Origin: Apteryx mantelli
Lineage: Eukaryota > Chordata > Aves > Apterygiformes > Apterygidae
Direction: 5' to 3'
NCBI RefSeq assembly: GCF_036417845.1
Contig: NW_027118693.1
Coordinates: forward strand, 2,180,001 to 2,244,000
DNA length: 64,000 nt
The position numbers and the translations under genes were made by a program. The notes beneath the pieces are model-generated. The model did no database searches. It was not told the origin of the DNA and saw only the letters and a list, made by a program, of their open reading frames with translations. This document shows, one piece after another, positions 61,022-64,000 of the stretch. Position 1 is the stretch's first letter, and every line of letters starts with the position of its first letter.

Positions 61022-62715
61022 TGTCTTATTTGGGGGGGGGGTACTACCAATAAGCATAATTGGTGCAGACTCTCTTTTCTTCTGATATAGCAGTATCCTA
61101 GAAACTCTTTGCTCTTAATTAACCATCCAAGTAACCTCCCAATCCAGTGAAATGGGGTGGGAGGGCAGGGTTCTGAGCTCTCCCTGCCAAAAGGCTCGCT
61201 GAGAGGAAAACAAAGAAAATCACAGCATTGCTTTTGGACCCTGAAAATCATCGCCTGCATGAATACCTGACTGGGTAGAAGCCAAATCATGCTGAGGTGA
61301 TTTCCATAAGGCAAGGTAAAAGACCAGCAGCAGGCCCATTGGCTTGGTAGGTGATTATGAGGTCAGTCGTGTCTGATAGGCCACCAGGAAGCTGATGGCT
61401 GGGGACATTTTTATGAGATTAGTTGTTTCTCAGAAGCTCATAGGAGAGTAGGAGGCCCACGATCATAAAGATGAAAGTGAGGTCACTTCTGCCTCTACAG
61501 GTGATGGACCAGGAGCAGACACATGGGTGGGAAAGTGGCTGTGAGGTGACTTGTATGGGTGAAGCTGATAGGCCAGCACTTGACTCCTGTCTGGGGTGAG
61601 AGGTTGCGAGGTCCTGCCTGCCTGAGTACCTGCTAGGCCACCAGCAGGCACAGTGCTAGGATGTGGGTTTAGTGGTCACTCCTGTCTCTGGTGGGTGCGA
61701 CTTGGTCTGTGCAGAGAGTGAGGAGTGGCATGGACAGCCCTGGGCTGCAAGTGGTTTTGGGCCACTGGGCTCTCTCTGAGACACAGAAATATATTTTTTA
61801 ATGGTGCAGGCCTGATAATACCAGAGATATTTAGAAAATGTCAATAAAAAATGAAACAAGAAAGAAAGAAAGAAAGAAAATGATCTAAAATGAAGAAATG
61901 TTTCGTTACACTTTCCAGCTTTTAAATTTTTTTGTGTTCTTGTTGTCTGTCTTTGCTTTATTGTCTTTTTTTTTTTAATAGACTGGTCTTTTTTTTTTTT
62001 TTTTTGGAAAGGAAAGCAATTTCCAGAATTGGGGTGGGATGCAGTCACAGGGTCACTGACGGCTGGTGCCATTGTAGGTGTCCTGGTCCACTCTACCCAC
62101 CCTCTATCTGCAGCTTCAAGGGGCTCCGGTCTTCCGCAGGTCCCCTGTGAGAGCTGCCAGGCCTAGGGAGTTACCTCAGACATACCAGGACCTCTCCACG
62201 TGCCACTGGGTGCTTGTGGTTAGAACAGAGCTCTGCCTGAAAAGGTGAAGAACTGTTTTCAACTTGTAAATATATGAACACACTTTCATCAGCTAAAATG
62301 AATGACTAATTTTAATGTCTATTTTTCCCATGATAAAATAGTGGAAATGTTCAGGCAGGGTATGAATCTCAGGAGAAGAAATATTGATCTGCCCCTCAAT
62401 TTGTTACCACTGCTCTGTCTATTATGCTGTGGATTTAACCTCAGTAATTCCTCACATATTTTCACATGTCCTGATTAATTTGAGGCATCTAAAGGCATCT
62501 TTGCATCAGACTATCTGGACATATCTTACTCTTTATCCATCAGGTACCTCTCAACTCTCCAGCTGCTGCTCTGAGCTTCAGGGCATCTGAAGCCTGCCTC
62601 GTTGTCAGGAGTCTAATTATCTCTTTAGCCAGCTCCTTAGTTCTGTTTCTATCTATCCTTTCCTATCTATCTGTCAAAATCATTTCAAGGAGGGTTATTC
62701 CTTGTGGAAAGTGGA
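61022..62715 (+). repeat. Segmental duplication, copy B
   Basis: Direct copy of 18118-19670 with about 85-90% identity by eye. It differs by replacement of the part corresponding to 18345-18585 with about 500 bp that includes decayed satellite (61330-61690). Its right end abuts the inverted copy of the OR 4 upstream segment. Confidence 0.88.
61330..61690 (-). repeat. Decayed satellite in opposite orientation
   Basis: Recurring gaggtca-ct and ctgataggcca-like segments at about 65-75 bp spacing, in the orientation of the 30.9-31.2 kb block. About five units, heavily diverged. Confidence 0.72.
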
Positions 62716-62724
62716 CCACTTTCA

Positions 62725-63040
62725 AAAGCCAACATAATCTCCCAGCAAAAGTACTTACTATTATCTGCAGATGCCAGTCCATCCATTTAGATAAGTATTT
62801 GGAAAGTTATTCCTTCTACTTTTCGGTGCTTGCCTTTTTTGACTTGGAACTTCTGTGAGGCTGTTGCTTTCAAAACAAGCCAGTACTGAGCATCTCTTCT
62901 GTAATCCCCTGCTTTCTTCTACATCTTCTTCCTCTCTGTTTCTCCAGAAACATTGAGGAAACATTGTTATTAAATGTCCTGACCTAAATGCCTTGCTTTC
63001 CCTTTAGGGGAAGGGGGAAATCGTCTCATCTTAAAGAAAG
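62725..63040 (-). repeat. Inverted repeat arm downstream of OR 4
   Basis: Reverse complement of 58900-59210. The conserved open frame here lies at 62761-62964 on the minus strand. Small indels distinguish the arms, such as an extra segment near 62857-62870. Confidence 0.92.
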
Positions 63041-63841
63041 AGGGTTGTGAGCTCTGTGGGCCGGGGAGCGAAGGCAGCCTGTCCCATTGCTGGGATGAAG
63101 CCAGGGCCCGGCTGTGCTGCATTGCTGCGGGCAGCTCCTGCTGGCCCACCTGTGGGGAGAAGGACGCACATGCTGGAGGCGGTTGTGTTGGTACGAGCGG
63201 CTTCTGAAGCACAGGAAACCCCAGCCCCTTGTCCAAGGGAAGCTCATGGCTGCACACAGCCTGGCTGAGCTTGGCCCACAGCTCCTCTCTGACCCTCAGT
63301 GCAGAGCTCATGGGCTCCGTGGGGGCCTTGGAGTATCCAGGTCACTGTGCTTTGTGCGAGAGAAAATCTCCAGGGCCAGGAATAAATGCCCCCTTCCCGG
63401 AGGAGCTCATGCCTGGCTGTCTTCTCCCAGCTCCCCTTCCAAACCATCCTTGTGCTCTCCGGGCACGTCCCATCCCTGCTGCCGGCCTCTCCCTCCAGCC
63501 CCATCACTCACCTCGCTCCTGCGCTCCTGCCTGCCTGGCAGCCCGTCTGTGGGCTGGGAGCAGGCGTTTGCCTGTTTGTCCTCCTGTTTGTCCCCCACGC
63601 TGCGTGCATTTCTCTACAGGCACTTCAGAGAGCTGCCTCCTTGTGCTGATTTCCCAGAAAAGGGGTGAGACTTTTCCCCATACGGTTGCCCTGCAAGCTC
63701 TTCCTTATTTGCCTGCATACTCTGTGGTCAGCTCCTCTGGGGTTGCTTTTCTCCGCATCACCCTGCACCTTTTCCTTCCCATCCCACGCCATCACTTCCT
63801 CACTCTTTTTTGAGACATCTTCTCCCCTGAGTCATTCCTAC
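63041..63841. other. Intergenic, no gene assigned
   Basis: GC-rich with long chance frames on both strands. A minus-strand ATG frame at 63311-62970 starts with a protein-like segment (SALRVREELWAKLSQAV) but runs into the inverted repeat and lacks clear splice sites. Confidence 0.4.
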
Positions 63842-64000
63842 TTTAAGGCTCTCCTCACCACCTTGCCCAGATGGTTGACCATCAGGTCAGCAGACAGGAA
63901 CAGTCTCCGTCCAAAGGAAGCGTCACAACCCACAGCCTCACTCCCTCTCTGTGGGCTCAGCTTCAGGACCTCCTCCAGCTGCTCTAACCCCAGGCCAGCC
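63842..64000 (-). other. Candidate partial exon at the window edge
   Basis: On the minus strand the frame reads LEQLEEVLKLSPQRGSEAVG and continues with SADLMVNHLGKVVRRAL for 53 open codons, helical in character, ending at a possible GT donor (AA|GTAGGA) at 63841-63840. It is open to the window edge. Composition suggests a coding exon of an alpha-helical protein, but I do not recognise the family and the donor is imperfect. Confidence 0.3.

Overview
The window looks like bird nuclear DNA. The evidence is CR1 LINE 3' ends, an olfactory receptor (OR) of the type expanded in birds (OR14-like, gamma-c), an alpharetrovirus-like provirus, and intronless vertebrate OR genes each preceded by a pyrimidine tract and AG. 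A galliform or close relative is plausible from the alpharetrovirus-like element, but the species cannot be fixed from sequence alone. The only convincing host protein-coding genes are four intact single-exon OR genes, all on the + strand (9542-10516, 22689-23624, 28885-29862, 59557-60510). There is also one decayed OR pseudogene (57288-57840) and a weak candidate exon running off the right edge. Gene starts were set at ATG codons; for two ORs this lies inside the longest open frame.

Layout. 1-9.5 kb: CR1 scrap, then a compact alpharetrovirus-like provirus on the minus strand (3735-6662) with two 405-bp LTRs differing at one visible base, a perfect 6-bp target duplication and a primer site matching initiator tRNA-Met. 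Its gag reading frame runs straight into env because pol is deleted. 9.5-17.4 kb: OR 1, a CR1 3' end, and a broken ERV (14418-17404, minus) with a readable integrase. 18.1-19.7 kb: one copy of a segmental duplication whose second copy is at 61.0-62.7 kb. 22.7-29.9 kb: ORs 2 and 3. 30.4-36.4 kb: a solo LTR, a short inverted satellite block, and a class I (gammaretrovirus-like) ERV on the minus strand. 36.4-46.3 kb: about 9.6 kb of a 65-bp tandem satellite (roughly 135 units), interrupted by one solo LTR. 46.3-49.6 kb: progressively decayed satellite. 50.5-51.4 kb: a CpG island whose edge is repeated in inverted orientation at 54.2 kb. 55.7-56.2 kb: another probable LTR. 57.3-60.5 kb: OR pseudogene and OR 4, the latter inside a pair of inverted repeats (58.9 and 62.7-63.0 kb).

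How it fits together: this is an OR cluster that has been repeatedly invaded by retroviruses and rearranged by segmental duplication and satellite growth. The ORs would act independently as odorant GPCRs in sensory neuron membranes; nothing suggests an operon-like or cooperative system. The most distinctive structure is the 65-bp satellite. It occurs as a homogeneous core, as a minority dimeric block in the opposite orientation across an ERV, and as decayed relics at several places, giving a readable age gradient. I see no evidence for a new enzymatic or defence system.
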